A stretch of DNA of 64,000 nucleotides from Anthoceros angustus (Eukaryota > Streptophyta > Anthocerotopsida > Anthocerotales > Anthocerotaceae): assembly GCA_010909165.1 (NCBI GenBank), contig MU008160.1:248001-312000 (forward strand), read 5' to 3'. Shown here in pieces: positions 22,992 through 33,011 of the stretch; the first letter of the stretch is position 1; each line of letters opens with the position of its first letter. A program made the position numbers and the translations under genes. Under the pieces are notes generated by a model. It saw only the letters and a list, made by a program, of their open reading frames with translations. It made no database searches and had not been told where the DNA came from.

Positions 22992-23735
22992 TGCTTCTAT
23001 ATCCAAACTGCCTTGTTCACTTGGTTGCTACTTTGCATGTTGTAAGTTGAGTGTAAGACAAGTTACAACGTAGTGCCCAAAGTGCCTTGTTACCTTTAAA
23101 TTTGTTACTACTTTCCTCGTAAGTTGAGTGTAAGTGAAGTTACAACATGGTGCGTTGTGAAGCCCACTACAAGTCCAAATGTAGCTTTCAAAGTGCCTTG
23201 GTTGCTACTTTGCATGTTGTAAGTTGAGTGTAAGACAAGTTACAACGTAGTGCCCAAAGTGCCTTGGTTGTGTGGCTTGGCGGGCGCTTGACAACGGTTC
23301 CTTTATTTTATTGTTCTCCCAGCCCTAGCGCCACATAGATTCGATATTTGGGTGCATCGGTGGCTTGGCACCTTGGCACACCGGCTTGGATTGACGCCGT
23401 TTTAATCATTATTATAGAATTGAGCGGGAACACGGGCTTCATCACGGCTTCACGATCGCGGGCTTCATTTCTAGTCAGCCCCATCGCCTCCTTTGCTTTG
23501 CACGGCTTGCTTAGCGAGGAGGAAGTGGCTTGTTTTGTTTCGGTGTTGTTTCTTGTGTGTTTACTTACTCGAAACAACGTGGGCAACGATTCAGAATCAT
23601 CGGCTTCGTGCTTGTAGGTTTCAAGGTAAGTGGATACTGTACATAACTGAGTTTGTCTACTTTCAAGTTTGGGTACTTTCAAATTTGTCTTCCCGCATAC
23701 GTTTCTACTTACCCCAACCACCCTGCGCCATGTAG

Positions 23736-24924
23736 ATGGTGCGCGAGACTCGTGCGAGGGCCAAACTCCAATTTCAAGCTCAAGCAGATGACACCACTCG
23801 AAAGCTCGCGACAGCGGCGCTTGTGTTGGGAGAAGAAGCAGTCGAGCAAGCATTGCAGAAAGAAGCGGCCTCCCCTGCTAGAGGCACGGTGGTTGGGGTC
23901 AATAGAAATGTCCTTGCGGCGAAGAAGGTCCTCGGAGATCTTCCAGAGGATGCAGGAATAAAATGGGCCAAGGTGAAGGCTGGGAAGCGCACAAGAGGAG
24001 CTGGGAGTGGAGGAGGTCGGAAACGAGCTCCTGCAAAGCCGGTGAAGGATGTGCCCCTCGCAGACAATGAGGAGCTTGAGCTCGAGGAGGTGCTTGTCAC
24101 TCCTCCTCCATGGGACGATGTGCTTCTCGCTCCTCAGCTTGTGGAGGATGCGGTTGTCACTACTCTCCCAGCTGACGCTGGAGTTGAGGAGTTTGTGGAT
24201 CTTGATGCGCCGGCGACACTGTGGAAAAGCCCGTGCTTGCAGCGGTGCTGCATCTGGATCCTCTTGTGGCACATGCAGTGGTGGATCCCAAGCTTGTGCA
24301 TGGAGCGACCGGGAGCGAGCTTGGGTCTAATCTATCCGTGGCAAAGGGGACTGTTGGGCACGGTGGGCTGAAGAATCGCCATGTCCACACTTCGGATCTG
24401 CTCAAGCAGATGCTGGCTGCCCAAAAAGGGGTGAAAGGTAAAGGATCGGGGCCCCAATTTGCATCTCAAACGCCCTTCCCCTCTCCCAACCTGCACTGTG
24501 CCTCCTCCCATCGCAGATCTTGTTCCTTTACCCACCCAGCTCCTTCTCCCACTGCCTCCTCCCATCGCAGATCTGTTCCTTTACCCACCCAGCTCCTTCT
24601 CCCACTCCTGCCCCCTCTCCCACGCCCGCCACTTCTTCCACACCCACCCCTTCTCCCACCCCCGCACCTCTTCCTAGTTCTCCCACCTATGCCTCTACAT
24701 CTCAACATTCCATAGCTTCACCTCCAGCTCCAAAAGCACCCGTGCTACGTAGGTCGCCAAGAAAACATGTCTCTTCGAACCTTGAAGAGGAGGAGCTGCC
24801 GGGCATGACTACGGAGGCATATGAAAACCTACGTCGAGCAAAGGGAAGGGAAAGGTTCACATCATCCACAGATCGGACATCTACCCGAGGCAGTCGGTGC
24901 ATGAAGGATCCTCTATGTGCTTGA
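23736..24924 (+). pseudogene. Hypothetical basic/Pro-rich protein
   Basis: ATG at 23736 opens MVRETRARAKLQFQAQADDT, then ATAALVLGEEAVEQALQKEA, a basic stretch (AGKRTRGAGSGGGRKRAPAK) and an acidic/hydrophobic stretch (EELELEEVLVTPPPWDDVLL). Near 24215 the frame changes to VEKPVLAAVLHLDPLVAHAV. After about 24520 a Pro/Ser/Thr repeat region leads to APVLRRSPRKHVSSN and TTEAYENLRRAKGRERFTSS, with a stop near 24922. It looks like one ~390-residue protein broken by one or two indels, the first at a CTG. Low-complexity Pro repeats and basic patches are typical of transposon-borne accessory proteins. No family assigned. Confidence 0.45.
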
Positions 24925-25478
24925 TATACTTGATGTGTGATCGAATTTTGGACTGCCACTCTGTAGATGGGCTGCTCTTACTGTACAATGTAAATTGGTT
25001 GTGCAATTGTTGGTTCTCTTGCAATTTATTTGTGTTGTGGTGTACTGGATCTACCGGCTCGTTGTACGGGCTCATTCAACGAGCTTGATACGGGCCTGTA
25101 CCACGCTCATTTACGGCCCTGTACAAGCTCGGTGTACATTCAGTCTGTTGGGCTTCTGTGTTCTTTGTTACAGTTCTCACACTCATTGTGCTTGCATGTT
25201 CTGTTAGTTCTCACCACTAATTGCTTCCAAGGTTTTGTTCTCGTAGGTTGGATCAAGGAGGATACTCTGAGCTATCAAGTAATTCAATTCCGGTGTCGAT
25301 GGGCAATGCGACATTTTTTGTCGCTCGTAATAGGTAACTTTTGGAGGGAGAAGCTTGAGGTTTAGTACATGACCGAGACAGCAATCTGCAGAGATGTTGG
25401 TGGCTGCTGGACAATGGCTCATATGTGTGATCAGCTCTTCTCCAATATGATCAAGAATTAGAAGTACAATCTTGCAAG

Positions 25479-26541
25479 ATGTCCCGTTTGTTCCTTTCTG
25501 GTGAGTATTCTACGAAGTACAAGCCCCGTGATATCACACCTGACAAGTGGAATGAAATTCGGTGGAGGAAAGAGTGAAGTCCCAGCAAGAGATGTCTCTC
25601 CAGAAACGCATTGCCATGGAAAGGAAGAACAATCCAAATGCCAAGCCCTATGCACACTTTGGAAATGGAGGACAGCCTGGTTTTAACAGACGTTTTCTTT
25701 TGAAGTATGGGAGACAGCCAACAGAGGAGGAGAAAGTTGCAGTGGCATCAAAATCTGGAGAGTGGGTTGCTAAGTTGGAAGCTTTCTGGGATCGTGAGCA
25801 GGTCCCTTATCCAGAGCCCAAGTTAGTTCCGTTGGAGCCTGTTTTCGCTAGTGTGGGAGGGAAGAAGATTTCAGCCAAAGTTATGTATGCAGACCTGTTG
25901 GAGGCTGGATACGGTGGCAACGAATTGGACAATAAGTTTTCGTACTAAGAATTTTTCTAGTATGCTTTGAGTGGCAATCTGACTCCTGTACATGTGTTGG
26001 ATCACATATATTGTGATAGATGCCATTAAGCGAAAGGATGTGGATGAAGATGGCTGGTTCATAGATTGTTTGATCCCAAGATGCAGAGGTGAGCCAGGCT
26101 CCACCGAGTACCCACAGGAGGCGAATGACAAGGTTGTAAAAGACAAGACTCCTGCAAAAGTCAAGGACTGCTGTAGAAGACAAGACTCCAGCAAAAGACA
26201 CGGCTGCTGCGAAGGGCAAGACTCCAGCAAAAGACATAGCTGCTGTGGAGGGCAAGGCCCATATTGTGATTGAAGAGGCCCCAAAGGAACAGTCTGTTGA
26301 AATTTCTCCTGTTAAGATGCGGGAGAAGTTTTTTGCGATCTTGGATAATTCGGAAAGGAGTTTGGCCCAAGAGTTGGAAGCACAACGTCTTTGTGTGAAG
26401 CTGGGGTTCAACTACAGTGACGAGCTCCGCAATGCTGCAATCTTGAAGTCCAGATCCACAAGGGGGAGTGTGAACAAAAAGCGGAAGGCGGCGAGGGACT
26501 TCAAGAAGAAGACAACGGGAAATTTTTCTAAGAAGGCCCAA
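25479..26541 (+). pseudogene. Transposase_24-like (En/Spm-associated) protein, decayed
   Basis: ATG at 25479 reads MSRLFLSGEYSTKYKPRDIT and PDKWNEIRWRKE. After a frame change near 25575 it continues SLQKRIAMERKNNPNAKPYA, HFGNGGQPGFNRRFLLKYGR and QPTEEEKVAVASKSGEW. The pattern S-x-K-R/N...P..H..G...F....GR-x-PT-x-x-E resembles Transposase_24 (PF03004, Ptta/En/Spm), but by eye only. The frame stops at 25946. A second block ends at 26541: tandem GKTPAKDxAA-like repeats, then MREKFFAILDNSERSLAQEL and a Lys-rich end. The break between (25947-26200) has stops in all frames and could be an intron. Together with 23736-24924 this may be the accessory gene set of a CACTA-like element. Confidence 0.35.
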
Positions 26542-26699
26542 TAGATGTGGAGTGTAGGTGTTTGTTTGTTGACTTGCAACTAGAGTTGGAGCGTAGATGT
26601 GAATTTTGAAAGACTGTCCCTTGAAAACACTTGTACCTCGGCCACCGGTTCCGGATAATGCGATGGAAGTAAATGTTGCTGCAAAGTTTTGAAGTGTTT

Positions 26700-28860
26700 A
26701 CCGTGTTTATCCATGTGTGTGTGAGGGTTCCATCGAGAGCATGTTAGTCATCATGGCATCTTCCTCGCTTTTAAGGTATTGCGAATCTTTGATTTGCTTG
26801 TTGCCATCGGTGAGCACACGATCCACTAAGCGATGTATCTGCGTGTTTAAGGATATTGAATGGACTCGTGTAGCTGTCCAAGAATGCTCTCTCGGGGTTG
26901 ATGGAAGATGAAAGCACCGTGAAATCCAGCGACATGAAAGAGCTTGGGGTAAGCTAATTCCACAACCGGTGGTGCGTGCCATGTTAGATTGGGTTTGTGA
27001 CTTGTCCAAGAATCGATGTGTTTGTGTGTTCAAGGATATTGGATGGTCTTGAGAGCTATCCAAGAATGCTCTCTCGGGGTTGATGGAAGATGAAAGCCGT
27101 GAAATCCTCGCCATGATAGAGCTTGGGGTATGCTAATTTCGCAGCTTGTGGTTGCGTGCAATGTTGGGTTGGGTTTGTGACTTGTCCACTAAGCGATGTA
27201 TCTGCGTGTTTAAGGATATTGGATAGTCTTGATGCATTGTCGATCAAGAATGCTCTGCGGGTTGAGAGGCATTGGTGAAATCCACGGCATGAAAGAGCTT
27301 TGGGTAAGCTAATTACCGATGGTTGTGTGCGTTGTTGGGTTGGGTTTGTGACTTGAATCTTATATTCCTCTTGATAGGCTCAACATTCATCCTTACGCTC
27401 ATGAACTGCATGTATAATGGCCTTCACGTCCGGGAGCATGTCTTTTAGCATAGCATCACGGCCTTCAAGTGCCATGTTAGATTGGGTTTGTGACTTGTCC
27501 ACTAAGCGATGTATCTGCGTGTTTAAGGATATTGAATGGACTCGTGTAGCTGTCCAAGAATGCTCTCGGGGTTGATGGAAGATGAAAGCCGTGAAATCCA
27601 GCGACATGAAAGAGCTTGGGGTAAGCTAATTCCACAACCGGTGGTGCGTGCCATGTTAGATTGGGTTTGTGACTTGTCCGATGGCGATGTGTTTGTGTGT
27701 TCAAGGATATTGGATGGTCTTGAGAGCTATCCAAGAATGCTCTCGGGGTTGATGGAAGATGAAAGCCGTGAAATCCTCGCCATGATAGAGCTTGGGGTAT
27801 GCTAATTTCGCAGCTTGTGGTTGCGTGCAATGTTGGGTTGGGTTTGTGACTTGTCCACTAAGCGATGTATCTGCGTGTTTAAGGATATTGGATAGTCTTG
27901 ATGCTCGCAATTCTATGGTCTTGAGAGCTATCCAAGAATGCTCTGCGGGTTGAGAGGCATTGGTGAAATCCACGGCATGAAAGAGCTTTGGGTAAGCTAA
28001 TTACCGATGGTTGTGTGCGTTGTTGGGTTGGGTTTGTGACTTGAATCTTATATTCCTCTTGATAGGCTCAACATTCATCCTTACGCTCATGAACTGCATG
28101 TATAATGGCCTTCACGTCCGGGAGCATCACGGCCTTAGAGTGCCGTGATGCTCGCAATTCTATGGTCTTGAGAGCTATCCAAGAATCGATGTGTTTGTGT
28201 GTTCAAGGATATTGAATGGACTCGGTGTAGCTGTCCAAGAATGCTCTCGGGGTTGATGGAAGATGAAAGCCGTGAAATCCAGCGACATGAAAGAGCTTGG
28301 GGTAAGCTAATTCCACAACCGGTGGTGCGTGCCATGTTAGATTGGGTTTGTGACTTGTCCGATGGCGATGTGTTTGTGTGTTCAAGGATATTGGATGGTC
28401 TTGAGAGCTATCCAAGAATGCTCTCGGGGTTGATGGAAGATGAAAGCCGTGAAATCCTCGCCATGATAGAGCTTGGGGTATGCTAATTTCGCAGCTTGTG
28501 GTTGCGTGCAATGTTGGGTTGGGTTTGTGACTTGTCCACTAAGCGATGTATCTGCGTGTTTAAGGATATTGGATAGTCTTGATGCTCGCAATTCTATGGT
28601 CTTGAGAGCTATCCAAGAATGCTCTCGGGGTTGATGGAAGATGAAAGCACCGTGAAATCCACATGAAAGAGCTTTGGGTAAGCTAATTACCGATGGTTGT
28701 GTGCGTTGTTGGGTTGGGTTTGTGACTTGAATCTTATATTCCTCTTGATAGGCTCAACATTCATCCTTACGCTCATGAACTGCATGTATAATGGCCTTCA
28801 CGTCCGGGAGCATATGCGCTGGCGAGCATCACGGCCTTAGAGTGCCGTGATGCTCGTGCT
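26700..28860. repeat. Higher-order tandem repeat (~178-bp subunits, ~685-bp super-unit)
   Basis: Subunits contain GGGTTTGTGACTTGTCC, GTGTTTAAGGATATTG, CCAAGAATGCTCTCGGGGTT and GAAAGAGCTTGGGGTAAGC, recurring every ~175-185 bp. A landmark CCTTCACGTCCGGGAGCAT near 27420, 28108 and 28795 defines a super-unit of about 685 bp with some three copies. Some units differ by short insertions. Open frames (for example FHLPSTPREHSWTATRVHSI on minus) repeat with the unit, and I do not count them as genes. Confidence 0.85.
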
Positions 28861-29620
28861 ATGAAAACGAATTGAACCTTCTTTTCCTCGTGCATCAACA
28901 TACATCCTGCTGAACACCGCACGCTTCAAGTCCAGAGCATGTCTTTTAGCATAGCATCACGGCCTTCAAGTGCCATGATGCTCCGCTCAAAATAGTGGGA
29001 ATCTAACAAGGCGTTATCTTTGTAAAATGCGATCCTATGCCTCAAAAACACCTAAGGACTAGGCGGTGGATCTAGCCCATGAAAGGCTCCTCAAACTTGC
29101 TCGCAATACTTACACACATATGTGTATGTAGTGAATTGGAGGATGCACGCCAAGCCTAAGGTTTTGACAGTTGATTCAGCTGATTGTTGAAAGAGGATTG
29201 CTGGATGTTGAGTGGTCAGGACCTACCTGGTAGACATGTATGTGTCTGTGATGAACTGGAGGACGCACGCCGGGCCTAGGTGTTTTACAGCTGCACTAAC
29301 TGATTGTTGAACGAGGACTGGTGGATGAGGTAGTTGTCGGGACCTGCTTGGTAGGCAAGTTCATGGATAGAATTGGCATGTGAAGTTTTAGGGGTTGCTA
29401 AGTACAGAGTGGTATCCAGATGCTCAATTCACAGTGAATTTTGTCAGGTATCTCTCCTTTGTTGTGGGACGAGATAGCTGAGATTGTGCAGGACGCTCGT
29501 CGAAGATCGACCGACTCTGGGACTCCCATCTCCCGTATGCCAAGAAGTTCACCAAGATTCTACTCCCATTGCGCCAAGGTGCCCACCGTACCTCCATCGC
29601 TTTTTATTTCCTTTGGCTCT
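28861..29620. other. Non-coding stretch with local duplication
   Basis: Contains a diverged ~110-bp direct repeat (GATGCACGCCAAGCCTAAGG near 29141 and ACGCACGCCGGGCCTAGG near 29262, each followed by TGATTGTTGAAxGAGGA). No supported ORF, RNA gene or terminus was seen. Confidence 0.5.
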
Positions 29621-29624
29621 TGTT

Positions 29625-29722
29625 GCAATTCTATGGTCTTGATGCTCGCAATTCTATGGTCGATGCTCGCAATTCTATGGTCGATGCTCGCAATTCTATG
29701 GTCTTGATGCTCGCAATTCTTG
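29625..29722. repeat. 21-bp tandem repeat, about 4-5 units
   Basis: GATGCTCGCAATTCTATGGTC is repeated from 29640 to 29710. The same phrase is scattered singly at 27900, 28147, 28580, 30088 and 30450, which shows it moves as a small building block through the neighbouring repeats. Confidence 0.85.
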
Positions 29723-30224
29723 TTATGCTCCGATGGCAACATAGCGGGTGTAATTCAGTTCGCATCTTTGGTAGGGCGTGAAGAGATAGAAGCGCAAGGC
29801 ACTTAGGCTATTGTTGAGAGGGCCTCGTGCTTGTCCCGCTCTTGTTGCACAATTTAGAAGCGATGAGTCGTGTGTGAGCATTGGTGTAGGGATGTGGATG
29901 ATGCTGCGATGGAGACTTTGCTTTTGCTGGATGCACTCAATGATTGTTGAAAGAGGATTGCTGGATGCACTCAATGATTGTTGAGAGGGCCTCGGTGAAA
30001 TGTTTGTCCCAGTGATTTTGATGCTATCAAGTATCATATATTGTATGATATACATGTATAATGGCCTTCAAGTGCCATGATGCTCGCAATTCTATGGTCT
30101 TGATGCTGCGATGGAGACTTTGCTTTTGCAACTTTGTAATAATGGATCAAGGATTTTGCTCTTGGAGAAGGTTGAGGAATCTAGCTAAGGCTTTGGGGCA
30201 CACATTTTGGTGGAAGGTGTGCTC

Positions 30225-30360
30225 TAGACCCGACTTTTCTTTACCATTTTCATGGGGCTGCTTGTGGCGTGTCAAGTTCTTTACCATTTTGGTGGGGCTG
30301 CTTGTGGTGCATCAAGTTGTTTACCATTTTGGTGGGGCTTGTGGTGTGTCAAGTCCGGTG
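30225..30360. repeat. ~55-bp direct repeat, 2-3 units
   Basis: TTTACCATTTTGGTGGGGCT followed by GCTTGTGG and GTGTCAAGT recurs at about 30240, 30282 and 30320 with variation. The rest of 29723-30600 shows no supported gene. Confidence 0.6.
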
Positions 30361-30599
30361 TCATGTAAGCTAATCTCGCTTTGGCTCTATTGGATTTTTG
30401 ACTTGCATCTTATATTCCTCTTCACATGCATGTATAATGGCCTTCAAGTGCCATGATGCTCGCAATACTTACACACATATGATGGCCTTCAAATCCAGGA
30501 GAATATCTAGTAGGAGGATCATCACAACCTTCAAGTGCAAGCGCCCTTGTAAAGATCGCGCGAACTTACAAGGTGTCGGCGGATTATGTTACAATATAT

Positions 30600-30990
30600 A
30601 TTGCCTTCATTTATCCTAATTTTAAGATATTATGTATGCATTATTTTATGTAAATCTGGTCCCTAATTGGGGGCCAAATTTAGTTAAAATAATATGTATA
30701 TATATACTGTCCAAAAATTAGGATTTAAATGGAATGGATAGAATGTAATTACATTATTAAATTCATAGATTTATAATCTTAATTAGATACCTATTTATTT
30801 AATTCAATAATTATTTTGTCAATATTATCATATATTGTATAAAGATTCGTGTATTGTATGATATACGTGTATAATTTGATCTTCGTATATGATACCATAT
30901 AGTATACCTTATGTCCGTACCGTATGTATGAAAAGAGATGTATACTATTTTGTAGAATACGTATATATTTTAATGTATAAACAACGTTGT
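30600..30990. other. AT-rich gene-free stretch
   Basis: Strongly AT-rich with ATATGTATATATATA-like runs and ATATAGTATACC/ATACCGTATG phrases reminiscent of the palindromic stretch beside the CACTA end at 9300-9350. No coding potential. It immediately precedes the 12-bp array. Confidence 0.5.
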
Positions 30991-31009
30991 AAATCATTGA
31001 GACGTGAAT

Positions 31010-33010
31010 TTTTCAAGTTGTAATCTACCTTGTAGATTTTGTTGTAAAACTAGCGATTCGTGAATTTTGAGGTTGTAAATGAGGTTGTAAATGAGGTTGT
31101 AAATGACGTTGTAAATGAGGTTGTAAATGACGTTGTAAATGACGTTGTAAATGAGGTTGCAAATGAGGTTGCAAATCAAGTTGTAAACGACCTTGTAAAC
31201 CACGTTGTAAATGACGCGTTGTAAACGACCTTGTAAACCACGTTGTAAACGACGTTGTAAATGACGCGTTGTAAATGACGTTGTAAAGTAAGGGTGTTTG
31301 AAGGTTGTAAATGAGGTTGTAAACGACCTTGTAAACCACGTTGTAAATAGACCCACTTTACAACCTAGTTGTCGGACTACAACCTCCTAATAACAACCTA
31401 TTTTACAACCTAGATTACAAGGCAACCACGTTGTAAATGGCGTTGTCATTTAGGTTGTAAATGCGTTGTAAATGACGCGTTGTAAATGACGTTGTAAACG
31501 ACCTTGTAAACCACGTTGTAAAGCGGCTGCGGACACCTTACCCGTCCGGTTGGGTGACGTGGCGGCCACGTCGGCAACTTGCTGACGTGGCAACCTTGCC
31601 ACGTCGGCAACTTGCTGACGTGGCGGCCACGTCGGCATTTTACAACCTAGTTGTCGGTTTACAAGCGTGTAAATGCCCGTTTTACAACGTGAGGTTGTAA
31701 TTACGTTGTAAAATGCGTTGTAAAACACTGCGATTCTTGTAGTGCAAGGCGGCGTGGCGGCCACGTCGGCATTTTACAACCTAGATTACAAGGCAACCAC
31801 GTTGTAAACCACGTTGTAAATGGCGTTGTAAACCACGTTGTAAATGACGCGTTGTAAATAGCGTTGTAAAGTAAGGGTGTTTGAAGGTTGTAAATGGCGT
31901 TGTAAATTACGTTGTAAAATGCGTTGTAAATAGACCCACTTTACAACCTAGATTACAAGGCAACCACGTTGTAAATGACGCGTTGTAAATGACGTTGTAA
32001 ATGGCGTTGTAAATGAGCGTTGTAAATCATTGAGGCGTGAATTTTTGAGGTTGTAAATGACGTTGTAAATCATTGAGACGTGAATTTTTCAAGTTGTAAA
32101 CGACGTTGTAAATGCGTTGTAAATGCCGTTTTACAACCTAGATTACAAGGCAACCACGTTGTAAAATCGTTGTAAAATCGTTGTAAAACTAGCGATTCGT
32201 GAATTTTTCAAGTTGTAAACCACGTTGTAAAATCGTTGTAAATAGCGTTGTAAAATCGTTGTAAATAGCGTTGTAAATGACGTTGTAAATGAGGTTGTAA
32301 ATGGCGTTGTAAATGACGTTGTAAATGAGCGTTGTAAATTACGTTGTAAAATGCGTTGTAAACCACGTTGTAAAACTAGCGATTCGTGAATTTTTCAAGT
32401 TGTAAACGACCTTGTAAACCACGTTGTAAATGACGTTGTAAATGCGTTGTAAATGACGTTGTAAATGAGGTTGTAAATGCGTTGTAAAATGCGTTGTAAA
32501 TGGCGTTGTCATTTAGGTTGTAAATCATTGAGGCGTGAATTTTTGAAGATGAAGGAAGGGACGAGGATGTCCGATCATCGAATGATTTCAATACCATTTT
32601 CAGCTCTCATCTCAAGGTATCACATTCCTGATTCCGTGAGAGCTATGTTTTGTTGTAAAATCGTTGTAAATTACGTTGTAAATGAGCGTTGTAAACGACC
32701 TTGTAAACCACGTTGTAAATTACGTTGTAAATGGCGTTGTAAACCACGTTGTAAATGCGTTGTAAATGAGGTTGCAAATGAGGTTGCAAATGAGGTTGTA
32801 AGCAGGCGAGCGTTGTAAAATCGTTGTAAACCACGTTGTAAATGAGGTTGCAAATGAGGTTGTAAATGCCCGTTTTACAGCGTGAGGTTGTAAATGAGGT
32901 TGCAAATGAGGTTGTAAGCAGGCGAGCGTTGTAAATGACGTTGTAAATGCGTTGTAAAATCGTTGTAAATGACGCGTTGTAAATGCGTTGTAAAACACTG
33001 CGATTCTTGT
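31010..33010. mobile_element. CACTA subterminal repeat mega-array with a terminus at 31744
   Basis: The region is built from an 8-bp core GTTGTAAA followed by a variable 4-bp linker (TGAC, TGAG, TGCG, CCAC, CGAC, ATCG, TTAC, TGGC), giving a 12-bp period. Inverted TTTACAACCTAG pieces and a recurring phrase AAACTAGCGATTCGTGAATT are interspersed. Read on minus from 31744 the sequence is CACTACAAGAATCGCAGTG followed by TTTTACAACG, a canonical CACTA terminal inverted repeat with subterminal repeats behind it. A second copy of that end at 32995-33010 is cut after CGATTCTTGT, where it joins Copia gag sequence. A ~125-bp foreign piece sits at 32530-32650. ORFs here are repeat artefacts. Confidence 0.8.
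31556..31655. repeat. GACGTGGC/GCCACGTC palindromes
   Basis: Two perfect 17-bp palindromes (GACGTGGC-G-GCCACGTC at about 31556 and 31618) flank a hairpin (GACGTGGCAA-CC-TTGCCACGTC). A further copy (GGCGTGGCGGCCACGTC) lies at about 31752, next to the CACTA end. It could extrude as cruciforms. Confidence 0.8.
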
Positions 33011-33011
33011 G

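Larger units (their letters stand above)
16900..23470. repeat. Foldback/direct-repeat complex
   Basis: A ~1.0-kb unit occurs directly at about 19230, 20240 and 21260 (landmark CACCATTCATTCTTGGATGG). Parts of it are inverted at 16990-18300: the TTGTAACTTCACTTACTCTC block at 17219 against its complement at 22120, and the CCATTCTTTGTAGAGATAAT block at 18097 against 19455. The inverted arms are separated by a ~0.9-kb unique centre (18330-19200). A further shuffled piece lies at 23010-23450. No convincing ORF is present. It could be a foldback or MULE-type element, but no clean terminal repeat or target duplication was identified. Confidence 0.65.

Noticed and set aside
31010-33000. Regularly spaced short repeats, possible CRISPR-like array
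   Set aside because: Spacers are only 4 bp from a small vocabulary, repeats also occur inverted, and a CACTA terminus is attached. The DNA is plant nuclear.
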